NCBI GenBank assembly: GCA_009746045.1
Contig: RPFO01000744.1
Location: 991,635-1,055,634 of the forward strand
Direction of reading: 5' to 3'
From: Mesostigma viride
Taxonomy: Eukaryota; Streptophyta; Mesostigmatophyceae; Mesostigmatales; Mesostigmataceae
Length of the DNA stretch: 64,000 nt
Below, in pieces: positions 31,777 to 41,928 of this stretch. The position numbers were made by a program, and so were the translations under genes. The stretch's first letter is position 1. Each line of letters starts with the position of its first letter. Below the pieces are notes generated by a model. The model did no database searches and was not told where the DNA came from. It was given only the letters and a program-made list of their open reading frames with translations.

Positions 31777-33837
31777 ATGGCAGACGGCTTGGCTACGTCG
31801 GCGGAGAGAGTGAAGGACACACTGGCCACCATGCGCTCGACATTGCGTGAGCCGGTAAGTACAGTAGACGGTTACGCAGTTGGCGGGTATAATTTCATGT
31901 TACGCGGCTGGGCATATTACGGAGACAAGGTCGTTGTCCCTGGCGTTATGCAGGCAGGTGATGCGTGGCCGGGCGCCATGCCCTTTTTGTTTTTTTTGGG
32001 CCAACATGCACCTGATGCTTTTCGTCGGTTGTTGACAACCCAATCTGGTGGCTGGCATCCATGCTTTGGACGTACGCGGGCCGGGATGCACGTGCACGGA
32101 GCGCAGGTGAACAATTGCAAGACACCGAATGACTTCGTCAGTCTGTCCAGAGATTTTGAGGGCTCTCCCGTTGAGAGGCTCGTCGTTACCTTACACACGA
32201 AACAGGAGTTACACAGGCGCAAGGATGACCTGAAGAAGCTGGCTGGCGATACGTGGGACGTCAACGCATGCACGGCCGCCGTAAGGTTTTCCCTGTAATG
32301 TAGCTACAATGTTGTTGCTTTCTGTTGGATGCATTGCAGGTAGAATGCTAGGCCTTGAACCAACCGGCCGAGGCACATGGGTGACGTCTCTGAATTTGTG
32401 GCATGGGGTGTTCCTGGTTTCATGCTGCTTCAATGTACATGGATGCCGTTTGTACGCAGCATCGACGACTGAATGAGCACCAGAATAAGCGCGCTGCAAA
32501 GGTGTGGCCTGTCAAGAGTGAGCGCGATGCAAAGCTGCGGAAGCTTGGAGCCTCAACATCGTCTGCTGATGAGCAGAAAGAGGCTGAAGGTGCAGCGCCG
32601 GTTGCGTCTGGGGGTAATACACGGCAACCAGCGACGCAGGGTCAGCTCGCAGTCCTTCCCCCGCCCCTAACCTCCGCCTCCCCCCCAATGCCGTCCTTGG
32701 CTCTCTCAGGGGGCTTATCAAGCCTCCCACATGCGGACAGTGCTGCCCGTGCTGGCTACGAGGTAGCAAATGAGGCGCAACATCTGCTTCGAGCTGCGCT
32801 AGAGGCTTTGCAAGGCGTGACAGCAAGTGCGGCGCCATCCTTAAAGACCCCGTTGCAGCGGGTAATCTGGCGCAGGCAGTCGTGACCAACCAGATACTCG
32901 CGCAGGTAGGGCTCCTGTTATTTTGCACTGAGTTTACCTGTTTATCGGGTTGTTTGTTGTGTTCAAGCAGTAACGTCTTATCTGAGCATCTCCATTGTTA
33001 GGATGTCCACGGCCTTGGCACACCGGGCTTATTTACAGCAATAATCTGCCTGGTGATGTGTGTGATCGGCACTGTGTGTTGCAGCTCATGCGCGTGGCAT
33101 CAGCAGCCAATCGGGGCAGCGGGGACGAGGCCGCCACGGCGGTGGTGGGCGGGGGCAGCGGGGACGAGGCCGCCACGCCGGTGGTGGGCGGGGGCAGCGG
33201 GGGTGAGGCCGCCACGGCGCCGGTGGGCGGGGGCAGCGGGGACGAGGCCGCCACGCCGGTGGTGGGCGGGGGCAGCGGGGGTGAGGCCGCCACGGCGGTG
33301 GTGGGCGGGGGCAGCGGGATGAGGCCGCCACGGCGGTGGTGGGCGGGGGCAGCGGGGACGAGGCCGCCACGCCGGTGGTGGGCGGGGGCAGCGGGGGTGA
33401 GGCCGCCACGGCGCCGGTGGGCGGGGGCAGCGGGGACGAGGCCGCCACGCCGGTGGTGGGCGGGGGCAGCGGGGGTGAGGCCGCCACGGCGGTGGTGGGC
33501 GGGGGCAGCCGGGATGAGGCCGCCACGGCGGTGGTGGGCGGGGGCAGCGGGATGAGGCCGCCACGGCGGTGGTGGGCGGGGGCAGCGGGGACGAGGCCGC
33601 CACGCCGGTGGTGGGCGGGGGCAGCGGGGGTGAGGCCGCCACGGCGCCGGTGGGCGGGGGCAGCGGGGACGAGGCCGCCACGCCGGTGGTGGGCGGGGGC
33701 AGCGGGGGTGAGGCCGCCACGGCGGTGGTGGGCGGGGGCAGCCGGGATGAGGCCGCCACGGCGGTGCATGGTGGGCGGGGGCAGCGGGGGTGAGGCCGCG
33801 GGCAGCGGGGGCGGGGTCGCGGCCAGCAATGATGGGT
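31777..33837 (+). CDS. Cargo gene with USP-like domain: N-terminal exons and repeat region
   Basis: Exon 1 (31777-32280): MADGLATSAERVKDTLATMR, then a domain with GGYNFMLRGWAYYGDKVVVPG and HPCFGRTRAGMHVHGAQVN that I do not recognise. A GTAAGG donor at 32281 and an acceptor at 32457-32459 join in phase to exon 2 (32460-32905), which is Lys/Ala-rich then Ser/Pro-rich (HRRLNEHQNKRAAKVWPVK) and reads, after one frameshift, NLAQAVVTNQILAQ to a GTAGGG donor. From 33085 (after TTGCAG) the product is LMRVASAANR followed by a 13-residue repeat region. The linear order leads directly into the protease domain at 33838-35074, so I infer a single gene. Confidence 0.55.
33108..33800 (+). repeat. Coding minisatellite, 39-bp unit with higher-order period
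   Basis: About 17 units of 39 bp encoding SGDEAATAVVGGG and variants (SGGEAATAPVGGG and others). Variants recur in the same order every six units, so the array grew by block duplication. Two units lack a base and shift frame. Pro/Arg-rich minus-strand frames over it are artefacts. Confidence 0.93.
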
Positions 33838-35074
33838 GGACAGTTTCTGAAGATGCGGAGGAGGTGGACAGTGCTGAGAAGCGCCCAACCGAGGAGCAGG
33901 CACGTACGGGGCCTCACGCATTCATAGACGTGGATGCTGAGGCGGATGCGGCTGAGGCTGCGGCTGAGGCTGCGGCTGCGGCTGCGGGGGGAAGCGAAAG
34001 CGAAAACCAAGGGATCCCGCGCCACTGAAGGTGGTGGGTGATGATGCCCCGTGCACGCCTTGCCAGCAGGGTGCCAGGTTTATGGCGGAGCAAGACTTGG
34101 TCGTAACAGGCGAGCATCAACGCGTTATGAAAAACGAAGGCAACAGTTGCTTCTTAGATGCAGCAGTTGACGTGATTTTTTTTACCATCTTGTTTGTCTT
34201 GCAAACACTTGGCGCCCCAGGACTGTCATTCCTCGTGACACGTCCGCCTGGTCTGCCACATACCCCGGATATTTGCCGGATCGGCTGGATTCTCATGAAA
34301 TTGATGTTCTACCGGAGTGCTGGTAGGCTGGACATGATGACTAAATGGCGGAACATGCTGTTTGATCAGCTTTCCAAAGTCGCCCGGGTGCGTGAGCTGC
34401 CGATTAAAGTGGGAGGAATGGGGTCCGTCCATGAAGCATTGTCGGTACTTCTTGTACATTTGAAGGGGTGCCAGCCTACCTTTACACCCTACAAGTGTGT
34501 CGCACGCGCTTCGGAAAAAGAAGATTGTGAACCCCCGCATCCAATCGACCTACGGCGGGGGCACAGTTCCGTACTGGCACGCCTCATGGACAACGCCGGT
34601 TTGTTGGCCAACATGCGGGCTGTCTGCCTGGAAGGCTATATAAGCATCCACCAAGTCGCACGGTGTAAAAGCTTGGGACCGGAACCGTGCCTGAGGCAGC
34701 GTGTCTTTAAAGGCAACCCCGCATACCTGGTGTTTACCAAGCTCCATGGGCTGAAGCGTACCCCCTTGGACGAGTACAGTGGGCCTCCTTTGCCCGTCGC
34801 TTTCAATGTGGAAATTAATGTGGATGAAGACGGTGCCATGTCTAAACGCACAGTGGACCTGCGCCTTGCAATTCTCATGCGAGCGTATTATAAGCACTGG
34901 ACCACATTGGTGCCTGCAAGCACTGACCCCACCAGGTGGTGCGACAAGTGGGTGGAGTATGATGACCTTTTGGAAACCGTCCAGCCACGTGGTCGTCTGA
35001 GTGATGTCGTCCAGCAGTTGACCGGCTGCATGTATGGAGCGGTGTACCGTGTGATTACGCCATGCCAGAACTAA
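33838..35074 (+). CDS. USP-like (C19) cysteine protease domain
   Basis: After the minisatellite: acidic SEDAEEVDSAEKRPTEEQ, an EAAAEAA tract, then, past a frameshift in the G6 run near 33990, basic KRKRKPRDPAPLK (nuclear-signal-like). The catalytic domain (34031-35074) has a Cys box KNEGNSCFLDAAVDV (Cys codon 34148-34150) and, about 250 residues on, a His box YYKHWTTLVP (His codon 34895-34897) followed by WVEYDDLLE (Asp). The order Cys-first, His-last fits ubiquitin-specific proteases and excludes Ulp1, which is His-first. USPs remove ubiquitin; insertions between the boxes make the fold assignment tentative. It ends in a TAA at 35072. It could protect the transposase or alter chromatin, but that is speculation. 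Confidence 0.6.
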
Positions 35075-35316
35075 CCGAGTGCAGTGTCAATCATGCTCCA
35101 CGGCTCCCCACCGGGACTCCGCGTAGTTAATTAAGTAATGCCAATAAATGTGAATGGTGAGGACAACTTAATATCAACTTGTCATCGAGTACTGACCGCG
35201 TACATGTGTCTCCCATGCACATGCTGACAGGTTTACTGGGGATTAGCGTGCACTTTAGGTTAGTCAGTCAGTCAGTTTATTCCCACGCCGGTTATCCGAC
35301 AGAGTTATATTAAGGG

Positions 35317-35339
35317 GGTTAGTCAGTGTTGCGAATCTC
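35317..35339. repeat. 23-bp direct repeat, right copy
   Basis: Exact copy of 30993-31015 in the same orientation. Confidence 0.8.
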
Positions 35340-35422
35340 GCCTCCTAAGTCCTACGATAATCTTAGTTAATACTCGTACATTATTACAACTAGGTACTGG
35401 TGAACTTATGAACTTTCTACAG

Positions 35423-35560
35423 AATACACCCGGCGTGTACACCCGTGTACACCCGGAGTGTACACCCGTGTGTACCCGGGAGTGCACTGCGAAGTGGAGC
35501 GTGACCCACAACGACGTTGTGGATCACGCCACCACATACATATGTACAGTACATACTTGT
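35423..35560. repeat. Third copy of GTGTACACCCGG hairpin repeat
   Basis: Short copy with ACACCCGGCGTGTACACCCG and the GCGTGACCCACAACG hairpin, diverged at the right side. Confidence 0.85.
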
Positions 35561-36862
35561 ACTAGCGCCGACACTTGGTTAAACATACATGAACATTAAT
35601 ACTTGTGACATGATTAGAATTAATATAATGGTAACCCCTTCTTTGCTGGGTAAATAATAATAGTTAGTAACTTGGGCTGGACAAGCATGGTTAAGGTAAT
35701 GGCAACATGACTTGCCTAAAGCATTGTTGTTCACTTTGTCTTGACCACCATGGTAAGGGTACATGGTAACATCACTTGGCGTGTATCAAATGGTGACTTG
35801 GGCTTGACAACCATAGCTAGTGTAGATGGTACCATCACTTGGCTTGATTTATTAAGTTAGACAACTAACTTGATAAACATTGGAGGCCTGAGGTTGAGTT
35901 CCATGGTTATGGTAGGGGTAATACCAGCATCACTACCCTAACTCATTAATTGAGTGATGTTTAATTGAGTATGTTAGTGGGAGCATGTACAATGTGATTT
36001 TAATTTTAAATTTAATTAAATTATAACATGCCTCCGCTGGGGGGCCATGTAGCACATATTCCAGTGGGGGGTGGGGGTGGGTGGAAGCTGAACCGCGGGG
36101 CCCAAAGGGGGCCATCTATTCTAATCTACTCTAAACCTTTCTAGCCTTGCGCTTGCCCCGCCCTGTGGTGGGGGGTTTGCCCACAGGGGCAGGCTCATGT
36201 GCCAAGACAATGTCTTGCCACAATGTGATATGACTTCCACTATGAGTATAAAAGTCCTCATGGCATCGGGAAGGAGGGTTAAGGCGAGACATGGGGCCCC
36301 CAGCAATATGACCGCCCGTGCATGCAATGCAGCCTACAAACTAATGTTTCACTTAATACAAACTAATGCACAGTCAACCTAAACTATACTAGTACGATGA
36401 AAGGCTAGACACCCCGGGCCCCACGACGGAGGGCACGGCTAGCCCGCCGGCTAGCACGGCTAGATGTAGCATGTTCCTTCCAATATGAACCTAAATCTCC
36501 TGCATCAAGTATATAGCAGTCATTCACTTTATATACATGCATGCTGTAGCGAGCAAATAAGTGGACAACTGAAAGGGGTCAACCAATTTAATTGCAAAGC
36601 CGTAGTATGTCTGCAAGCAAGCCTGCCTTTAGATAAGGAGAGTTGGGTCTTATGATACCAGGCTTCCTAACACTCTAGCAACGATGGAAGTTTATGTTCA
36701 TCATGGCACTACATCCATGTAAGTACCGTACTGTAGGTTGTCTCCACATATCGCTGATCAATTCTACTTGTGTTGGAAAGGTTTTTCCATCAGAATAATG
36801 TATGCACACACTTTGGTGGGTCACAGAAGGGTTAGCATGACATGCGTCCAGCCAAGGTTGTT

Positions 36863-37852
36863 TCACTTAGCACATTCTCCATCGCCACATCCCTTTGCGG
36901 CAAAATCGTCCACCGGCACAGCCCCTGGCGCCACAGCCACTGGCGGCTCAGCCATTTGCGCCACAGCCACTTCCGGCACAGCCACTGGCGCCACAGCCAC
37001 TTGTGGCACGGCCACTTGCACCACAGCCACTTGAGATGATGCCACTGGCGCCACATCCTCGAGAGCCGCATCCACTCCCGGCACAGCCACTGGCGCCACA
37101 GCCACTTGCGCCACATCCACTTGCGGCAAAGCCTCCTGTGGCACAGCCACTTGCGGCACAGACGCTTGCTGCACAGGGTTCTCTTCCTTGTAGTTGGCCC
37201 TTCGCCAGACGTCCACGCTACGGCGGGCATTGGCAATCAACTCGCACTTGCCTTCGTGATTAAGCAAAAAGTGCCGTGCTTGACATTCCGAGGAGCAATA
37301 AGTTGCGTCCATGCAATCCCGGCATACCTTCAGATCGACGCCAGCGCCACCATTGAAACACTTGACGCAACGACCACCCTCGGACGGCTTCTCGTCATAA
37401 TAGAACAAAACCCCGTCGCAGTCACCCGGAGTTCCCTGCGCGGTGACGGGGAAAGACGCCGCGACTAAGACGCCGTCGTTGTCGCGCTCCGTAAATCGCA
37501 CAAACACGTCGTAGCGAGACGAAGACTGGCGAGGAATGCCTGCGAGATAAGCGGCAACGCTCGTGCCTGCAAATTCTGCCAACAGGGCGTTTGCGGAGAC
37601 GAAGCGCAGGGGGACGGCAGTAAATGCCTCCGACAGGTACTCAACAGGAAAACGCGCCTCCAAAAGCAGCACCGTCTCCTCCGAAAGATTCTTCAACTTC
37701 TTCTCGGTGTTCATCTGGATCGTTACGTTGGGCACGGCCGAAATGCAGCCGCGAAATGTTTGTAGATATTCGTAAAAATCATAAATGACGACGTCTCTCG
37801 CCGCCGCCATTTCACGACGCTCCGGCAGCACTGTCAGCCGGGAATATCTCAA
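36863..37852 (-). CDS. MYND zinc-finger protein with Val/Ala/Pro repeats
   Basis: 329 codons; an internal Met (MAAARDVVIYDFYEYL, at 37810) may be the true start. Residues 20-160 form an unrecognised alpha/beta region. A MYND finger spans about 162-203: C162-x2-C165, C177-x2-C180, YCSSECQ (C186, C190), H199 and C203, the full ligand set. MYND fingers usually bind proline-rich partners in chromatin or signalling complexes. Residues 228-315 are a degenerate repeat of PQVAVP/VAVAPVAVP units, at DNA level a 15-18 bp minisatellite. It ends GCGDGECAK. The ORF is unbroken, the only clean cargo gene of the pogo-like element. Confidence 0.8.
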   Translation of the reverse strand: MRYSRLTVLPERREMAAARDVVIYDFYEYLQTFRGCISAVPNVTIQMNTEKKLKNLSEETVLLLEARFPVEYLSEAFTAVPLRFVSANALLAEFAGTSVAAYLAGIPRQSSSRYDVFVRFTERDNDGVLVAASFPVTAQGTPGDCDGVLFYYDEKPSEGGRCVKCFNGGAGVDLKVCRDCMDATYCSSECQARHFLLNHEGKCELIANARRSVDVWRRANYKEENPVQQASVPQVAVPQEALPQVDVAQVAVAPVAVPGVDAALEDVAPVASSQVAVVQVAVPQVAVAPVAVPEVAVAQMAEPPVAVAPGAVPVDDFAAKGCGDGECAK

Positions 37853-38212
37853 TGGCGATTCCTTCCATCTGCTTCATAATACCACGAAACCAGCTTTTAG
37901 AGCAAAAGTTATGGATGGATTGTGAAGTTCGAAGTGAGACGATGCCTGTGAATATACATGCGCACGCAGACCTCGCCACCTTGGAAATAAAACAGTCAAG
38001 ACGCCAACCCATGCAATATGTATGTAGGGGGCTCCTCTTTACGTTCTGTACTTCTGTACGTACTTTACGTGTTGGGCCGGTGGTCAGCTCGTAACAAGTC
38101 AGTCAGTCTGTCTCGTGCGGAACTTCAAGTACAGAATTCGCCACCACTTTGGGCCGTATCGGTCCTTGGTAGTTACGCAACAAACATTCGAACGGTCGCC
38201 GTGGAAAGTACC
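37853..38212. other. Pogo right subterminal region
   Basis: No gene. Contains an extra inverted copy of the TIR interior (GTTACGCAACAAAC at 38172-38185) and lies upstream of the MYND gene, so it probably holds its promoter. Confidence 0.5.
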
Positions 38213-38252
38213 TTTGTTGCGTAACTAGTTGCGTTACCGCGGGTTGGTACTG
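38213..38252 (-). repeat. Pogo-like right TIR
   Basis: Perfect 40-bp complement of 18534-18573, followed by TA and the continuation of the gypsy chromodomain. Confidence 0.93.
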
Positions 38253-38254
38253 TA

Positions 38255-38329
38255 CAATGGAAGTTCAGCCTGTCGGAGGCAGACCCCATGCCCGACTTCA
38301 AGCACATCCCCAACGTAACAAGAGCATGA
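38255..38329 (+). pseudogene. End of gypsy chromodomain reading
   Basis: Continues from 18533 across the TA in the same frame: WKFSLSEADPMPDFKHIPNV then TRA and TGA at 38327-38329. The stop overlaps the ATG of the next ORF (ATGA). Confidence 0.7.
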
Positions 38330-39093
38330 AGCCGCGAGACATCCAGGAGTGGGCTAGGCTGGTGAACAAAGCCGTCACATTCTGGTCGAATTACCACAAC
38401 TGGGATCTGTCCACCAAGGACTTGATCGACTTGATCATCACCCAGGCCATGGACATCTCAGTTACGCGGCTGCTCCACTGCGACAGCATCGCGGCACAGT
38501 CCTACCCCAAGGATATCCACGAGCTGATGGAACGAATTCAGCAGAAGCTCGTCCCACCAGACGCTGAGTTCCAGGATTGCATCGCCTTTGGCGCATTCCG
38601 ACAGGGTGACATGCCCTACCGCGAGTTTGAGGTGGAATTTGACGAGATGGCGAATCGCCTAATGGATGTGTCGGGCCACGAGTACAAGATCCGCCTCATG
38701 GAGGCCATCCACCTTGATCTGCAGCTCGAGGCTAGGAAGAAGTTCGCAGACACCCCGTGGCATCTGTGGGACATGTCCAAGGTCAAAGCATATCTCCTCA
38801 CTACAGCCGACGACCACATGGCTAGTAGGACTGCACGCTCGACGCGACGCGGTACTGACGCGTCGAATCCTGCAGACGAAGGCGACCACGCGGAGGAATC
38901 CCCAGCTGAGTAGGAGCAAGATGAGGACGAGATCGACGACGAGCAGAATGACTCTCAGGTCAATGCTCTACTCAACACCCGCAGCTGGCACATGCGGTGC
39001 TTCTATTGCCAGGAGATCGGTCACATGAAGCGCAACTGCCCAAAGTTGAGGAGAGGAGCAGGCACGCCCGGTGACATGTCAGCAAACTATTGA
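38326..39093 (+). pseudogene. gag: Gypsy gag with CCHC knuckle, located after pol
   Basis: Starts MKPRDIQEWARLVNKAVTFW, overlapping the chromodomain stop by ATGA. The body matches the Retrotrans_gag pattern (FGAFRQGDMPYREFEVEFDE, YKIRLMEAIHLDLQLEARKK). An in-frame TAG at 38911 interrupts it, after which the same frame gives an acidic linker and the knuckle CFYCQEIGHMKRNC (39000-39041), ending at 39093. Gag normally precedes pol; here it follows the chromodomain on the same strand within one pair of LTRs, and the usual place after the 5' LTR has no gag. An alternative is that an old recombination joined two element fragments. Confidence 0.72.
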
Positions 39094-40987
39094 CCATGAT
39101 CATGTGGACCCCTAGCTTTGCATTGCGGTTTGATACTCAGCCAACCTTTCTTCGGGAACGAACCAACCTGTTCCCTTCTTCCCTGGCAGGATGCTGCCAG
39201 GCTAAGGCCAGGCATGTAGGTCTGCCGCATAGTCGGCAACCATTCCGAAATGCTGCGGCCGGGAGGTCTGACACTGATTCACCACGTGGCATGTCTGCCG
39301 ACCAAACCCCCGTTTCCTTTTTTATAGCCGTGGCAGCCTCTGCTCGATGTTGTGTTTGGCCGTGAGGTCGAGGATGATTCCTTCGTGTGCATGGCATGCA
39401 CAATGGCTTGCCGCAACTTAGGTATTGCTGCTAACGCCTATATACTAATATCGCATTGATACATTTGACTGAGTGACTAATCCCTAGTGTGTCGCGTGGG
39501 CGCGACAAATCTGTCGACATCATACACTGTAGTACTGTCTCCAGATCCATTTAGGGGGGGGGGAGGAGTCCGACAAGGTTATGATGAAACGACATCAAGT
39601 GAAGGGCCAGTTCAGGTGTCAGAACATAGTACTTGACAAATCTGTCTGGTACTAGTTGTCTTTTCCTTTTCCCTGCACTGCTGCATGGCCAGCGATGGCT
39701 GCCCTCAGCAGTTGGCATCATTCCAGAGGTTACTATATGTGGAGTCTTATTGTCTTTTTCAGCTGTGCATGGTCTAAGTTGTTATAGTTATGCTGAGTTG
39801 CTGTCTCCCTTCTTTCTCTTGGGGCAGGCTTCTCGCCACCCCGAGAGTCAGCCTGACTTTTGTTTGTATGCCATGCTTCTGCACGACCACAAGCGCAACC
39901 AACCCATGCACACAATCTTGCAGGTTTGAGTGGCGCCCATCATGCACTCTTCGTCGCTGAACGCTGATTTCCCGGTCGCTGAACACGGGACGCTACATCA
40001 AGTAATCAATTCAGCGGTGCACGGTCTGACTGCACCATCAACATGCGGTTATTCCCCGATATGACCGAGCTGCACGCTATCAACACAGCCACCGGTTCAC
40101 GTACGGCTTCTCCTGATTCAGTTGACAATTCAGACGACAACAACTCCAAGCAACTGTGATACGTATCGTCACGATTTCAGCATATTCTGATTTCAGCATA
40201 TACGTCAAGTAACTGATCATCATCAAGCTAGTCTGGCGCATTACGCATAAGGCCAGACATCCCAGCAGCGGTCAGGACTACCTGGCAGCCTCACAAGTGC
40301 CTGACATCACAATGGATGTCTTCAATCCACGTACCAAATGGACCGGCACGATCAACGGCTATTATAGGCTTGCCGGATCCACCCTCTACTATGAACGATG
40401 AGCGGATATAAGCTGCTCTCAAGGAACGGGTATGGGACTGTTCATGAATCTGGTGTAACCCAGGGCGGATGCCTGAAATCATATAGGCTGAAGCTTGAGG
40501 CCTGGCGGGACCAGCTCATGAACGCTCCTATAGCCCTATGTTCCATCTCAGGGCTCTAGGCCCGACCGAGGGATTCCTCGGTAGAATAGGAGGGCCTTAC
40601 GCCCGCCCGGGTTCTTCGGCCCGGTAGATAGTTAGGGCCAAGGTCTTAGAGCTGGACACTTGGGCGACCTAAGGAAACAAATCCTGCCGGGACAGGTCTA
40701 TCCGTGGGGAGAGTCCCTATTCGAGCGCGGCCCCCCTCCGATCGCTAGTGCCCAGGATCGTGCCCCCGATCGCTGTGGCTAGGATCGTGCGCGCCTGCCG
40801 TCCGATCGTGCCCCCGATCGTGCGCGCCCGCCTCGAATCGCTGTATAGGGTGGGCTCCAGCGGATACCCGGCTTGATGCGTGACTAAGGGAAGCCTAGGG
40901 AGAACGCAACGAGGCCAAGGTCTGGATAGCGCATGAGCCAAACTATTTGTACCCTTCGCTTGAAGGGAGTGGGCTCCCTTCCCCGAT
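39094..40987 (+). other. Gypsy 3' internal region, no gene
   Basis: Nearly 1.9 kb with only short frames. GATCG(T/C)..CCCGATCG repeats occur at 40735-40850, and the paired words CTTACGCCCGCCCGGG/GGCCCGGTAGA lie near 40600. No RT or protease was found here either. Confidence 0.5.
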
Positions 40988-41000
40988 GGGGGGGGAGGAG
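40988..41000 (+). other. Gypsy polypurine tract
   Basis: GGGGGGGGAGGAG immediately before the 3' LTR; primes plus-strand DNA in LTR elements. Confidence 0.75.
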
Positions 41001-41696
41001 TGTAGCGTGCCGGCTAGGGTCGAACCTAGTGAGCACGAGAAAGTTTGGCAAAAGAAATATGGTATAAAAAGATACGTGCAAAAGAGATAGATACCTAGGG
41101 TGGTTTGAAGTCCATACCTTCCGGCACATCTCTGCATGTGTATACGAGGGTGCCGACAGTCGATATCTAGAGCAATATTGGTGACATTGGGATATATATC
41201 GATGGATGTGTGTCCGATGGCATAACGTAACGATGGTTACCACGGACATGGTTAGAGGTCGATCAGCCCTATGTTCGACCCGTAGCTCGGCACACTACAA
41301 TGAACTTCAGGCCGTAACTTAGTGACGGGTGAATTTGGGCCACACGAGTGGATCAGCCAGCTGGTGCCGAGTGCCGACCTAGTGGCACTGCTTGGCATAA
41401 AGGCGTGCGAGGACGATGCACAAGACAGTCGTTCGTCAATCGCCGACTCACCCACCTCAGTTAATCTGAGCTACGAATCTATTCCTTTTAATACAATCAT
41501 GTCCAACACATATCCTTGTACAACTGCAATTGCAAGAACCCAAGAAGGTAATCGTTATAATGCCTCTGGGCCTACGCTGTGATGACAGCAAGTAGCCCAT
41601 AGCTTAGTGATTCCCCTTCCTACTCAGACAGGCAACAAACCGGGACGATGGTCCCGTAGATAGAAACGATCTTTCCCAACGTGCCTGGCCGATGGG
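41001..41696 (+). repeat. Gypsy 3' LTR, first part
   Basis: Near-identical to 3079-3780; cut at CCGATGGG by E2. The last 22 bp of this LTR (including the duplicated target) are at 49785-49806. Confidence 0.9.
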
Positions 41697-41928
41697 AGGA
41701 GCGGTGACATACAGCCATGCTATTTGGGGGCCCAATACCGCCACCGCCAGGTCGAAATGTCCGGCCCCCATATTGAACTCAGGGTTCAATGCCAACCGCC
41801 GGAATGAAACTTGCTGGCCCCCAGTATGCTAGCGCCTCCCTGGGGCGCCGCCACCGGTGCGCCGACAGCCGGCCCCCATATGCCCCCCCCCAACGCGCTG
41901 AATTCGTGTTCACACTAGGAGCCGGGTG

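Larger units (their letters stand above)
35075..36862. other. Intergenic region with repeats, no gene
   Basis: Contains the second 23-bp repeat (35317-35339) and a hairpin repeat copy (35423-35560). The rest is AT-rich to 36050, then mixed, with CTAGCCCGCCGGCTAGCACGG near 36440. Short frames only. Confidence 0.55.
18534..38252 (-). mobile_element. Giant pogo/Tigger-like DNA transposon with cargo genes
   Basis: 19.7 kb between perfect 40-bp inverted repeats (18534-18573, 38213-38252; ends CAGTACCAACCCGCGG), flanked by TA on both sides as in Tc1/mariner. Joining flanks across one TA restores the gypsy chromodomain reading (KYRVQ + WKFS). It encodes a pogo-type transposase (minus, 30765-27168), a 2OG/Fe(II) oxygenase (20325-25848, split by a 4.5-kb copia element), a gene ending in a USP-like protease (31777-35074) and a MYND-finger protein (37852-36863). 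Without the copia element it is about 15.2 kb, much larger than usual pogo elements of a few kb. Subterminal GTTGCGTAA words recur near both ends and may be transposase sites. Confidence 0.86.

Noticed and set aside
33086-34025. Long Pro/Arg/Ala-rich minus-strand ORFs
   Set aside because: They are shadows of the 39-bp minisatellite; the plus-strand reading connects in phase to flanking exons with GT-AG signals.
31777-35074. Ulp1-type (C48) protease for the cargo gene
   Set aside because: C48 order is His, Asp, Gln, Cys; here the Cys box comes first and the His box last, as in C19.
18534-38252. Integrated giant virus, Polinton or virophage as the source of the cargo genes
   Set aside because: No major capsid, DNA polymerase B, packaging ATPase or retroviral-type integrase is present; ends and TA target fit a pogo-type transposon.
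41001-41696. A solo LTR separate from the 5' LTR at 3079
   Set aside because: PBS, purine tract and the CCGGC pair only make sense if both belong to one element; the LTR is cut by E2 and ends at 49806.
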